From assembly GCA_903834765.1 (NCBI GenBank), contig CAILKE010000046.1, positions 21,537-85,536 on the forward strand: 64,000 bases of DNA, given 5' to 3'. Made by a program: the position numbers and the translations under genes. This document shows, one piece after another, positions 1-9,345 of this stretch. Source of the stretch: an uncultured Bacteroidota bacterium. Lineage in GTDB: Bacteria > Bacteroidota > Bacteroidia > B-17B0 > Aurantibacillaceae. Numbering within the stretch: position 1 is the first letter of the stretch; the number at the start of each line of letters is the position of its first letter. A model generated the notes under the pieces. That model saw only the letters and a list, made by a program, of their open reading frames with translations. It had not been told where the DNA came from and did not search any database.

Positions 1-1062
1 ACACTTGAACATACTATATTTAGTGGATTTACCCATACTCCTGCGGTTACATTGGCTGAAAGGTTAATTTGGCATTTACCCAAAAATCAATCTAAAATTT
101 TTTATTCTGATAATGGCTCTACGGCAGTTGAAGTAGCTTTAAAAATGACGTTGCAGTATTTTCATAATCAAGGTATTACCAAAAAAAAATTCATAGCCTT
201 CGAAAATGCTTATCATGGTGATACTTTTGGAAGTATGAGTGTTGGCGCACGAAATGTATTTAATAATGCCTTCGAAAATTTATTGTTTGACGTCATTCAT
301 ATTCCTTTGCCTACTTCTGATAATATTGATGAATTGAATGATACCTTAGAAGTTTGGTTTAACAATCACAAAGATATAGCTGGTTTTATTTTTGAACCAT
401 TAGTTCAAGGTGCTGCCGGAATGTTAATGTATGAAGACAAACATTTAGATGAACTGATGTCAATCTGCAAAAAACATCAAGTAATTTGTATTGCAGACGA
501 AGTAATGACAGGCTTTGGCAGAACAGGTCGTTTTTTTGCAAGCGAGTATTTAACTCAACAGCCTGATATCATCTGTTTATCAAAAGGATTAACAGGCGGT
601 TATATGCCATTAGGTGTAACGAGTTGCGCGCAATTTATTTACGATGCTTATTTAAGCGATGATAAAACCAAAACTTTTTTTCATGGTCATAGCTATACGG
701 CTAATGCTACGGCCTGTTCGGCAGGATTAGCAAGTTTAGATTTAATGGAGAAAGAGGAAACGATTGAACAAATATTAATGATTTCACAATCGAATCATGA
801 TTTTGTTTTGAAACATAAAAGTCATAAAGCTTTAAAAGATTGCAGATCTAAAGGCACTATTTTAGCTTTAGAAATAAATACAGAAGAACATACACATTAT
901 TTGAATAAAGCTTCAGAAAGTATCGCCACTTATTTTTTAAAGAAACATATTATCGTTAGACCTCTAGGAAACATCTTATATTTAATTCCACCATACTGTA
1001 TTACTAATCAAGAATTGAAAGATGTTTACGCAGTTATAGAAGGTTTTTTAGAACAACTTTAG
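1..1062 (+). CDS. bioA: Adenosylmethionine-8-amino-7-oxononanoate aminotransferase, 5' truncated by the window
   Basis: This is a PLP-dependent class III aminotransferase of biotin synthesis. It transfers an amino group from S-adenosylmethionine to KAPA to give DAPA. The reading frame is open from base 1 and already reads BioA-like sequence (EHTIFSGFTHTPA) before the first possible start at 52, so the true start lies upstream of the window. Visible hallmarks are the GSTAVEVALKM segment, the PLP-pocket aspartate in DEVMTGFGRTG, and the Schiff-base lysine in SKGLTGG (codon 583-585). HGHSYTANATACSAGLASL is typical of BioA rather than of ornithine or GABA aminotransferases. No other biotin gene follows; the next gene is convergent. 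Confidence 0.9.
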   Translation, partial: TLEHTIFSGFTHTPAVTLAERLIWHLPKNQSKIFYSDNGSTAVEVALKMTLQYFHNQGITKKKFIAFENAYHGDTFGSMSVGARNVFNNAFENLLFDVIHIPLPTSDNIDELNDTLEVWFNNHKDIAGFIFEPLVQGAAGMLMYEDKHLDELMSICKKHQVICIADEVMTGFGRTGRFFASEYLTQQPDIICLSKGLTGGYMPLGVTSCAQFIYDAYLSDDKTKTFFHGHSYTANATACSAGLASLDLMEKEETIEQILMISQSNHDFVLKHKSHKALKDCRSKGTILALEINTEEHTHYLNKASESIATYFLKKHIIVRPLGNILYLIPPYCITNQELKDVYAVIEGFLEQL

Positions 1063-1107
1063 TTAGTAAAAATGTTGCATACGTTGTTAAGAATGCTTTA
1101 GGATTTA

Positions 1108-1153
1108 CCAAAACGGATTTGGTGTTTTGGCTTGACTTTTTTCAATGAAAAAA
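1108..1153. repeat. Intergenic hairpin between convergent bioA and kinase genes
   Basis: Two short inverted repeats follow each other: CCAAAAC at 1108-1114 with GTTTTGG at 1124-1130, then TTTTTTC at 1137-1143 with GAAAAAA at 1147-1153. GCTTGACTTT at 1130-1139 also occurs near 57820, so this may be a degenerate copy of a dispersed hairpin. It may act as a weak terminator for either gene; there is no clean GC stem with a U tract. Confidence 0.3.
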
Positions 1154-1188
1154 ACGAAAAAAGAAATGATTTTTTGAAAGCACTTAAT

Positions 1189-2031
1189 TTAACTATGAAA
1201 CTTAATTAACCCCTCAATTGGTGATTTAATTATATTTCCTATCGTAAATCCTTTTTGATGAGCTGCTTCTATTAAAAGTTCTTTATAATAATAACCTATG
1301 GAACCTACAGAATTTACAGGTAATTGTAAAGCATTGGTATATTTTGATACCTGTGCATCAAAAAAATCAAGAAAACAATTTTTAATTAATTCTTTGATGA
1401 ATGAATCATTATTGTAATTAGAAAGAAATAAACACACACCTGCCAAATACCTACTAGGCATAGGCTTTTTGTACATATTTTCTAAAATGACTTCACGGTG
1501 GTAACCAACTTTTTCAAAAGCTGATTTCAAATGTAGAGGTAATTTATCATCAAAATAATATTGTATGAAGGTTTTTCCAATGACAGCGCCACTTCCATGA
1601 TCACCGAAAAAATAGCCAACAGATGGTACATTTTCAATAACATTGACACCATTGTATAAGCAACTGTTACTGCCAGTACCTAAAATACAGGCTATTCCAT
1701 TTTCCTTGCCACATAAAGCTCTGGCAGCAGCTAGTAAATCGTGGTTTACTTCAGAAGGAATATTTCCAAATGCTAAATACAAGCCTTGCTTCACAACTTG
1801 AATTTTATCAGGGGTAGAACAACCGGCCCCATAATAGGCTATTTGTTTAATCGTATCTAATTGGTCTATTATAACTGGTAATAACAGCGATTTAATTTCA
1901 GTACTAATATCTTCACTACTCTGAAAATAGGGGTTAAAACCAATAGTTTGAAACTGAATAATGATGTTATTATTTTGTAATAAAACCCAATCGGTTTTTG
2001 TAGAACCGCTATCTGCAATTAATATGGACAT
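1189..2031 (-). CDS. BadF/BadG/BcrA/BcrD-family ATPase, N-acetylglucosamine kinase-like
   Basis: This is an ASKHA-fold sugar kinase related to eukaryotic-type N-acetylglucosamine kinase. It probably phosphorylates an amino sugar in the cytoplasm using ATP. The N-terminus carries the phosphate-1 loop DSGSTKTDW (residues 7-15). Mid-protein there are the phosphate-2-like GTGSNSCLYNG and the GDHGSGAVIG segment typical of this family in Bacteroidota. Its 280 residues match the usual length. Start ATG at 2031. It is convergent with bioA and divergent from the large exporter fusion. Peptidoglycan amino-sugar recycling is a plausible role but only an inference; the substrate cannot be read from the sequence. 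Confidence 0.8.
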   Translation of the reverse strand: MSILIADSGSTKTDWVLLQNNNIIIQFQTIGFNPYFQSSEDISTEIKSLLLPVIIDQLDTIKQIAYYGAGCSTPDKIQVVKQGLYLAFGNIPSEVNHDLLAAARALCGKENGIACILGTGSNSCLYNGVNVIENVPSVGYFFGDHGSGAVIGKTFIQYYFDDKLPLHLKSAFEKVGYHREVILENMYKKPMPSRYLAGVCLFLSNYNNDSFIKELIKNCFLDFFDAQVSKYTNALQLPVNSVGSIGYYYKELLIEAAHQKGFTIGNIIKSPIEGLIKFHS

Positions 2032-2175
2032 ACGAACAGTATTTTCGTAAAAATAATCATTTTTTTAAATGGATGTTAGATTAAGACTTTTACAGAAACT
2101 TTTAGTCATCTCTATTAAATAGAATTTTTTAGGCGAACAAATTTTTAAAAGCGCAGTTTACATGGGTAAATGAGC

Positions 2176-2193
2176 TTCCGATAGCTATCGGAA
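2176..2193. repeat. 18-bp perfect palindrome with CCGATAGCTATCGG core
   Basis: This is a perfect self-complementary sequence in the 292-base gap between divergent genes. Its 14-base core recurs exactly at 43364-43377, also intergenic. The rest of the gap (2032-2323) shows no gene or clear promoter. Confidence 0.6.
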
Positions 2194-2323
2194 TTAAAAA
2201 TGAAGTTCAACGACACCCGAACGAAGTGAACACATGGATACCCTTAATAAAAATAAAAATAGAAAGCCGTAAAAAGGCATTTAATAGAGGTGAGCATTAA
2301 CCTTTTTATTATCTTTAATCCCT

Positions 2324-5300
2324 ATGTTTAACATTTCATACCTTATATACCAATTTTTTCAAAAACGTAAACTCGTATTTATTATTTTGATTTTAGGAGT
2401 ATGTGGTGTTTTAGGATTTTTCGCTTCTAAGATCCAGCTGGAAGAAGATATCACTCGATTTGTTCCATCCGATAAAAACTCTAACTCCATTAATTCGATC
2501 TTAGATAATTTAAAATCAAAAGACAAGTTAATTGTTCATCTATCATCTAAAAAGACTGATAATATTAATAAATTGATTGAACAGAGCGATTCGGTATATG
2601 CCAAATTAACTAAGCAATTATATAAGACAGATTATGCAGATATGACTTTTACCCTATCTGACGATCGAATGCAGCAGGTATATGATTTGTTCTATCAAAA
2701 TTTACCACTGTTTTTAGAAGAGTCTGATTATCAAAAGATAAATAATTTCATTCAAAAAGATAGTATTGATGCTACTCTCAAAAAAAATTACGATGTCTTA
2801 CTTTCCCCATCTGGCATTGCTCTTAGCAAATACATACAGCGTGATCCTTTAAATTTCACACCCATTGCTTTAAAAAAATTGAAGAACATTCAGTTAGACG
2901 AAAACTTTGAAACCTATCATAATCATATTGTCACTAAAGATCATCAACATGTATTATTGTTTATTACACCTTCGCATTTACCAAGTGATACCAAGGGAAA
3001 TACACATTTGATAAATACTGTAGATAGTATCTGCAAGTCAATTTCAAAATTAGATCAAAGTGTATTAATAGAGTCGTTTGGTGCTTGTGTTGTATCGGCC
3101 GGAAATGCCACACAAATTAAAACGGATAGTATTTTAACATCGTCTATCGCTATCGTTTTAATTGCCTTACTATTGGGATTGTATTTCAAAAATCCTTTGG
3201 TAACCGTTTTCATTTTATTCCCCGTAGGTTTTGGGATGGCTTTTGCATTAAGCTTTTTATTTTTATTGAAAGGTGTTGTTTCTGCAATTGCTGTTGGAGC
3301 AGGAGCAGTCGTTTTGGGAATAGCGATTAATTATTCGCTACATTTTTTCACACACTACAAACATACGCGAGATATCAAAACGGTATTAAGTGATTTAACA
3401 ACGCCTATGCTTATAGGTTGCACAACAACGGTTGGCGCATTCTTTAGCTTACTATTCGCTAAATCGGAAGCATTACACGATTTTGGCTTATTTGCAGGCT
3501 TCTCGCTAATAGGCGCCATGTTATTTTCTATTTTGGTGTTACCCCAATTATTGAAATTTAGTTTTAGAAAAGAAACGAATTCGGATATAGAGTCTATTCC
3601 AACACATTCTTGGATCGATAAATTTACTGCTTATCGTTTTGATAAAAACAAGATTATTGTTATCTCTGCATTTATACTAACCATTGTATTCTCTTATTTT
3701 GCAGGGAATGTAGTCTTTGAAAGCGATATGAATAAAATGAGTTTCATGACAATTGAAACTCGCCAGGCAGAAAAAAACTTAGACGCTATTAATAATTTTG
3801 CAGCACGATCGGTGTATGTTTTCAGTAATGGTAATAATCTTAACGAAGCACTTGAGAATAATAAAATAGTGTCTAGTACTTTAAATGACTTAAAAAATAA
3901 ACTACTCATTAAAAAATTCTCTTCGGTGAGTAGTTTATTAATCTCTGATAAAGAGCAATTAGAGCGAATTAACAGATGGAATGATTTTTTTACAGTTTCA
4001 AAAAAAGAGGAACTGAAACAACAATTAATGACTTTAGGTTTAAACTATAAATTTAAACCAACCGCTTTTCAATCATTTTATACTTTGTTAGATAAGCGCT
4101 ACACCCCTTTATCGAAAGCAGATTCGGATACATTAACTAAATTATTATTTAAAGAATGGATCGGCTCTGTTAATCAAAAACCATCAATCATCAATCATAT
4201 TAAAGTAGATGCAGATAAGAGAAAATTAATTTATGAAGCTTTTCAAAATAATCCAAATATTGTAGTTTTTGATAAACAAAATTTAACGTCAAAATTTGTT
4301 GATGTGATTAGTTCTGACTTTAATACTATTCTGTTCTTAACGTCAATACTCGTATTTGCCTTTATGTTGGTTAATCATGGTCGTATCGAATTAGCCATCA
4401 TTAATTTTTTACCGATGTTGATAAGTTGGTTGTGGATATTAGGTATTATGGGTTTGTGCGGCATTAAATTCAATGTCATTAATATCATCATTTCAACCTT
4501 TATTTTTGGTTTAGGCGATGACTATAGCATATTCATTATGGATGGCCTTTTAAACGAATATAAATTCGGAAAGAAAACCTTAGACTCTTTTAAATCTTCC
4601 ATTTTATTATCTGCTTTAATTACCATCATAGGAATTGGCGTGATGATCTTTGCCAAACATCCAGCTCTGCAATCCATCGCGTTAATTGCCATTATAGGCA
4701 TGGCATGCGTCGTGTTTATTTCTTTTATTGTTCAACCACTATTATTTAATTGGTTAGTACTCAACAGACGATATCGAGGCTTACAACCATATACCGCAAA
4801 ATACTTGCTAATAACTAGGATTAGCTTTATCGGCTTTATCATTGGCTCTTTGTTCATTATGCTATGCGGCATTATTTTATTCACCATTTTCCCTGCTAAT
4901 AAACGGACTCGTAAACTCATTTTTCATTACATCATTATGTATGTGATGCGTATGGCATTGGCATCTTTTTTCAATGTCAAAAAAACGATCATTAACGAAA
5001 ACACAGGCGACATCTCTAAACCTGCCATCATTGTTTCCAATCATCAATCCAATATTGATTTAGCTCTTGTATTACAACTACATCCAAAAATAATTGTGTT
5101 TGCAAACGACAAAGTATTTAATTCACCTTTTTACGGTAAGATCGTTCGTATGGCTGATTACTTCCAGGTTTCAGAAGGTTACGAAAACAGCATCCCGAAA
5201 TTACAGGCTTTGGTCAAAGAAGGTTATTCCATATTAATTTTCCCTGAAGGCACACGCAGTGCAAATGGCGAGATGCGTCGTTTTCATAAAGGTGCTTTTT

Positions 5301-6190
5301 ATTTAGCTCAACAATTACAGTTAGACATCATGCCATTATTAATCCACGGGGCTGGAGACGTTGAAACGAAAGGCGATTTCCATTTTAAAGATGGAGAATT
5401 AACCGTAAAAATTTTAAAACGAATTACTCCTGATGATGCTTCTTTTGGATTGACATACCAAGAACGCGCCAAAGCAATAAGTCAGTATATGCGTTCCGAA
5501 TACCAATCGATAAAGGAATTACGAGAAACTGTTCATTATTTCAGACCACGTTTACTTAAAAATTATATTTACAAAGGGCCTTTACTTGAATGGTATTGTA
5601 AAATTAAAACAGGACTCGAAAATAATTACCAACTCTTTGAAAGTCTTATGCCTAAACAAGGAAAGATCGTGGATGTTGGCTGTGGATATGGCTTTTTACC
5701 ATATATGCTGATGTATAAAAGTAAAGCTCGTCAAATTTTAGGTGTTGATTTTGATGAAGAAAAAATAGAAGTGGCAGATAATTGCGTACATAAAACGAGT
5801 AATATGTCATTTAAGGTAGGAGACGTATCTCAATTTGATTTTCCTTATGCAGATGGATTCATCATCAGTGATGTATTACATTATTTACCGGAGCAACAAC
5901 AGATAACCGTGATTCAAAATTGCATTTCTAAATTAAATAAAAACGGCGTGTTAGTGATACGAGATGCTGATAAAGACCTTGCTACACGACAAAAAGGAAC
6001 CTGGTATACTGAATTTATGAGTACTAATTTAGGCTTTAATAAAACAAGTGGTGGACAATTACATTTTGCGAGCGGTAAGCTTATTAAAGATACTGTTGCA
6101 CAATTTCCAAACGTAACTTTAGAAGTTATAGATAACACTAAACTGACTTCTAATATTATTTATGTAGTAAGGAACTCGGGTAGAATTTAA
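2324..6190 (+). CDS. Three-domain fusion: MMPL/RND transporter, PlsC-type acyltransferase, class I SAM methyltransferase
   Basis: A 1288-residue inner-membrane protein with three domains. Residues 1-780 form an MMPL/RND-type exporter with two sets of transmembrane helices (near 15-35, 265-405, 440-460 and 665-785) and periplasmic loops between them. A lysophospholipid-acyltransferase domain follows, with the HxxxxD motif starting at His907 and FPEGTRS at 973-979. The C-terminal methyltransferase has the SAM loop VDVGCGYGF near 1116-1124. This exact architecture is known in Bacteroidota as a trifunctional protein, often linked to aryl-polyene or flexirubin-type lipid clusters. Here no polyketide, AMP-ligase or thioesterase genes are nearby, so it stands alone. 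It probably makes, methylates and moves an acylated lipid; the product is unknown. Start ATG at 2324. Confidence 0.85.
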   Translation: MFNISYLIYQFFQKRKLVFIILILGVCGVLGFFASKIQLEEDITRFVPSDKNSNSINSILDNLKSKDKLIVHLSSKKTDNINKLIEQSDSVYAKLTKQLYKTDYADMTFTLSDDRMQQVYDLFYQNLPLFLEESDYQKINNFIQKDSIDATLKKNYDVLLSPSGIALSKYIQRDPLNFTPIALKKLKNIQLDENFETYHNHIVTKDHQHVLLFITPSHLPSDTKGNTHLINTVDSICKSISKLDQSVLIESFGACVVSAGNATQIKTDSILTSSIAIVLIALLLGLYFKNPLVTVFILFPVGFGMAFALSFLFLLKGVVSAIAVGAGAVVLGIAINYSLHFFTHYKHTRDIKTVLSDLTTPMLIGCTTTVGAFFSLLFAKSEALHDFGLFAGFSLIGAMLFSILVLPQLLKFSFRKETNSDIESIPTHSWIDKFTAYRFDKNKIIVISAFILTIVFSYFAGNVVFESDMNKMSFMTIETRQAEKNLDAINNFAARSVYVFSNGNNLNEALENNKIVSSTLNDLKNKLLIKKFSSVSSLLISDKEQLERINRWNDFFTVSKKEELKQQLMTLGLNYKFKPTAFQSFYTLLDKRYTPLSKADSDTLTKLLFKEWIGSVNQKPSIINHIKVDADKRKLIYEAFQNNPNIVVFDKQNLTSKFVDVISSDFNTILFLTSILVFAFMLVNHGRIELAIINFLPMLISWLWILGIMGLCGIKFNVINIIISTFIFGLGDDYSIFIMDGLLNEYKFGKKTLDSFKSSILLSALITIIGIGVMIFAKHPALQSIALIAIIGMACVVFISFIVQPLLFNWLVLNRRYRGLQPYTAKYLLITRISFIGFIIGSLFIMLCGIILFTIFPANKRTRKLIFHYIIMYVMRMALASFFNVKKTIINENTGDISKPAIIVSNHQSNIDLALVLQLHPKIIVFANDKVFNSPFYGKIVRMADYFQVSEGYENSIPKLQALVKEGYSILIFPEGTRSANGEMRRFHKGAFYLAQQLQLDIMPLLIHGAGDVETKGDFHFKDGELTVKILKRITPDDASFGLTYQERAKAISQYMRSEYQSIKELRETVHYFRPRLLKNYIYKGPLLEWYCKIKTGLENNYQLFESLMPKQGKIVDVGCGYGFLPYMLMYKSKARQILGVDFDEEKIEVADNCVHKTSNMSFKVGDVSQFDFPYADGFIISDVLHYLPEQQQITVIQNCISKLNKNGVLVIRDADKDLATRQKGTWYTEFMSTNLGFNKTSGGQLHFASGKLIKDTVAQFPNVTLEVIDNTKLTSNIIYVVRNSGRI

Positions 6191-6293
6191 TTTTTACTTA
6201 ACTTAGTAACAGATGGTAAAGTATAGATTTACAAAAATTAATTATTGAATAACCTTTTTTGTGAACAACTAGTGTGGACCTCATTTTTTTATC

Positions 6294-8021
6294 ATGATAA
6301 AAAAAATAATATATGTGCTTTTAGTAATCTGCTCCATACAAGCGTATGGACAGCAAGGGTTTAATTGGGTCGATGATATCGGCGGGGTCACTGGTAGTGC
6401 AGTGAGTTATGCAATAACAGCAGATAGTGTTGGTAATGTTTATACAACAGGTTACTTTAGTTATACGGTTGATATAAACCCTGGCGTAATGGTTGATAAT
6501 AGGGTTGCTAACGGCGCTGAAGATATATTTATAACAAAAGTAGATGCTAATGGCAATTTTTTATGGGCAAAAAACATAGGAGGTGCAGGTGCACTTAACG
6601 AAGGTCGTGCTATAAGTATAGATACTGCCGGCAATGTATATCTTACAGGTTTTTTTGGGGGAACAACTGATTTTGATCCAGGTATTGGCGTATACAACTT
6701 AATCTCGAATGGTGGCAGAGAAATTTTTATTTTAAAATTAACAGCCAATGGTGATTTTGTGTGGGCTAAAGCTATAGGAAGTAGTAACTTTGATGAGGGG
6801 CTTGGGATTAAATTAGATAACAATGGACACGTATACACAACAGGTTATTTTGATGGCACGGTTGATTTTAACCCCAATGCAGGCATTTGTAATTTAACAG
6901 GAAGCGTAGATCCATTTATTTTAAAATTAGATACCGCTGGTAATTTTATCTGGGCTAAATCCATGACAGGATTGATGGATAATGATTATGGGAGTTCAAT
7001 AACCATTGACGATGCCGAGAATGTGTATACTACTGGCGGATTTAATTTAACAGTTGATTTCGACCCCGGATCAAGCACCTATAACCTTATCAGTAATGGC
7101 GATTATGATATTTTTGTATCAAAATTGGATGCGAATGGTAATTTTGTGTGGGCAAAATCTATAGGAGGCACGCAACATGATGTTGGACGTGCACTTTGCT
7201 TAGATAGAACTGGTCATATATATATCACAGGGAGTTTTAGAGCATCAGTTGATTTTAATACTGGTGTAGGCGTATTTTATTTAAACACTTTAGCTAATAA
7301 CGATGATGATGCTTTTATTTCTAAATTAGATACGGCTGGTAATTTTATGTGGGCACAAAAATTGGGTGGTTACGGCGGTCAATATGCATTTTCAATTACG
7401 GCAGATATGGTAGGCAATATTTATACAACTGGTTTTTTTACAAATACAGTAGATTTTGATCCAAGTACTGCCGTATACAGCCTTACTGCCGTTGGCTTAG
7501 AAGATATATTTATTTCTAAATTAAATACTAATGGGGATTTTATATGTGCTACGACTATAGGGAGTGTTGCAAACGATGTTGGATCTTCTATCTATGTTGA
7601 TAAAAAAGGTAATGTATATACAACAGGTACTTTTATGAGCGTTATGGATTTTAATCCAGACCCAAATACTACATTTAATATAACACCACAGGGTGGTCCC
7701 GATGTGTTTATAAGTAAACTCTCTCAAACCTGCTTAACTAATGTAGCAATACAAAATTACAAAAACGAAAACAATACGATTGAATTGTTTCCAAACCCTG
7801 TGCAAAATATAGTCAATATACAATTACCAAAACCTATAGATAAATTTGATAACACAAACTATTTAATATTGTATGATGCAACTGGTAAAGAAACACTAAA
7901 AGAACCCATATACCATCAAAACTTTAGTTTAGATGTTTCTGCATTTGCTAAAGGATTTTATATGGTGGCAATTACTAAAGGAAACATTATTTTATACACC
8001 CATAAACTCATGATTAATTAA
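6294..8021 (+). CDS. Secreted SBBP-type beta-propeller repeat protein with T9SS sorting domain
   Basis: A 575-residue secreted protein. A signal peptide covers residues 1-19 (ending IQAYGQ). About eight repeats of roughly 60 residues follow, each with VDFDPG, DIFISKLDANGNFVWAK and GNVYTTG-like blocks, typical of SBBP propeller repeats. The C-terminal 85 residues (from LFPNPVQN to YTHKLMIN) are a type A T9SS sorting domain, so the protein should cross the outer membrane and be attached or released. The Asp-rich turns may bind calcium (inference). It is a single gene, convergent with the 8089-9345 gene. The binding target is unknown. Confidence 0.85.
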   Translation: MIKKIIYVLLVICSIQAYGQQGFNWVDDIGGVTGSAVSYAITADSVGNVYTTGYFSYTVDINPGVMVDNRVANGAEDIFITKVDANGNFLWAKNIGGAGALNEGRAISIDTAGNVYLTGFFGGTTDFDPGIGVYNLISNGGREIFILKLTANGDFVWAKAIGSSNFDEGLGIKLDNNGHVYTTGYFDGTVDFNPNAGICNLTGSVDPFILKLDTAGNFIWAKSMTGLMDNDYGSSITIDDAENVYTTGGFNLTVDFDPGSSTYNLISNGDYDIFVSKLDANGNFVWAKSIGGTQHDVGRALCLDRTGHIYITGSFRASVDFNTGVGVFYLNTLANNDDDAFISKLDTAGNFMWAQKLGGYGGQYAFSITADMVGNIYTTGFFTNTVDFDPSTAVYSLTAVGLEDIFISKLNTNGDFICATTIGSVANDVGSSIYVDKKGNVYTTGTFMSVMDFNPDPNTTFNITPQGGPDVFISKLSQTCLTNVAIQNYKNENNTIELFPNPVQNIVNIQLPKPIDKFDNTNYLILYDATGKETLKEPIYHQNFSLDVSAFAKGFYMVAITKGNIILYTHKLMIN

Positions 8022-8027
8022 TTCGAT

Positions 8028-8049
8028 TTCTTTGTTTCAAAACAAAGAA
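8028..8049. repeat. Dispersed hairpin repeat between convergent genes
   Basis: TTCTTTGTTT (8028-8037) and AAACAAAGAA (8040-8049) form a perfect 10-bp stem with a 2-base loop. The reverse complement matches the element at 51714-51737 closely. The position suggests a role as a bidirectional terminator, but the U tract is poor. Confidence 0.5.
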
Positions 8050-8088
8050 CGTCTAAATATCATCTAAGGAAAAAGATAGAAAGATAAA

Positions 8089-9345
8089 TTAAAACATCAA
8101 CATAAACTGCGTGTCGCTATCAGATTTAACTCCATTTTTCAAAGCCGGATTCCAGTCTTTCATACTATTTAAAGCCTCTTTCAAAAAATCCTTACACTCG
8201 CTGTAATCCTTACTAACATTATTAATCGACGTCACTTTTAATATGCCATTACTTAAAATCTTAGCCTTAATTAAAAAAGTACCTTGTAATTTCTGAGTGG
8301 AATTTGTTTTTTTATGATAGGTTAAAATATATTCTTTAATCGCAGTTTCGGTACCTTTAAAATAAGCAGGCACTGTTTGCATAGGCTTATTAGATGATGT
8401 ATTTTGAGAAATAGTAGTGTATGCTTTAGTATCAGTTTCCATTCTATCGCCATCAGCATTACCTGCTACCGATTTATTTTCAGCTGCGCCTGTCGCTATC
8501 GTTGCAGGCTGTTGCTTGCTGGCTTCTTTTTTTAATGCATCTTTATATTTAACTGATTTTTCATAAGCGACAGTAACGTTTGCAGACTCTTCATTTTTGT
8601 TACTGGCAGGAACAGAAGAAACTTCATCAACTAATGCTTTTTTAGAATTATCAGCAGTTTCTAAAGTTTCAAAATCACCTACCTTATCTTGTTTAGTAAC
8701 AACAGGCTCATTAATTATTCCATTACCAGCCACAATCATATCATTAGCCGAATTGTTGGCTTGCCTTGATTTACCAGCCAATCCTTCTAAGTTTTTTTGT
8801 GATTGTTCGGCTTCTTTTAAAGTTGAAGTTACCGCTTTACCATCTGTACTAACCTGTTTTTTGAAATTTGAATTAGTTGCATTTTCTTTTGTTTCAAGCG
8901 GCTTGTTTTCAGAGGTTGTTCCAGTATTAATAATAGTTGTTTCGTCAGATGGAGTAGGGGTGTTTTTTTCCTTTGCCTTAGTCTCATTTAATGCTATTGA
9001 TTGATCAGAATCAATAGTTGATTTTTTAAAAAATAAAATAGATAAAGCCACAATTAGTAATAATGAAGCAGCGGCACTAAACCAAATAATTTTATATTTT
9101 TTAGAGTCAGATTCTTGATTTGAAGATGTAATAGTAGTGTTGGATACTTTTTTTGAAATGTCGCTTTGAACTTCATTTATTAAGTCTTTAGCTGTTTCAG
9201 CAGATGTATGAGCCTCAAAACCTTCCAGAGCTTCTTTCTCAAAATCATCTAATTCAGATAAATCAGCTTCTCTATTAGTGCGTATGTCTAATAGTATAAC
9301 TAATTCTTCAGCAGTTAATGGAGTATGTTTTTTATGCTTATTCAC
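8089..9345 (-). CDS. Single-pass membrane protein, possible anti-sigma factor with TonB-like C-terminus
   Basis: A 418-residue protein. The cytoplasmic N-terminal part (about 1-88) has an acidic, anti-sigma-like helical segment (TAEELVILLDIRTNREADLS). One membrane helix follows (about 90-110, IIWFSAAASLLLIVALSILF), then a low-complexity Ser/Thr/Lys/Asn-rich periplasmic linker of about 200 residues. The C-terminal 90 residues (from YFKGTETAIKEYI) resemble TonB-C-like or energy-transducer domains. It overlaps the upstream ECF sigma gene by 8 bases, so the two are translationally coupled. In Bacteroidota such sigma/membrane-protein pairs are common, and the pairing supports an anti-sigma role by inference. 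No zinc-binding anti-sigma motif was seen. Confidence 0.6.
   Translation of the reverse strand: MNKHKKHTPLTAEELVILLDIRTNREADLSELDDFEKEALEGFEAHTSAETAKDLINEVQSDISKKVSNTTITSSNQESDSKKYKIIWFSAAASLLLIVALSILFFKKSTIDSDQSIALNETKAKEKNTPTPSDETTIINTGTTSENKPLETKENATNSNFKKQVSTDGKAVTSTLKEAEQSQKNLEGLAGKSRQANNSANDMIVAGNGIINEPVVTKQDKVGDFETLETADNSKKALVDEVSSVPASNKNEESANVTVAYEKSVKYKDALKKEASKQQPATIATGAAENKSVAGNADGDRMETDTKAYTTISQNTSSNKPMQTVPAYFKGTETAIKEYILTYHKKTNSTQKLQGTFLIKAKILSNGILKVTSINNVSKDYSECKDFLKEALNSMKDWNPALKNGVKSDSDTQFMLMF

Noticed and set aside
6461..6838. A 125-residue minus-strand frame
   Set aside because: Antisense to the repetitive SBBP protein, whose repeats keep the opposite strand open.
8597..9004. 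A 135-residue plus-strand frame
   Set aside because: Antisense to the low-complexity linker of the membrane protein at 8089-9345; hydrophobic composition results from the complement of Lys/Thr/Glu codons.
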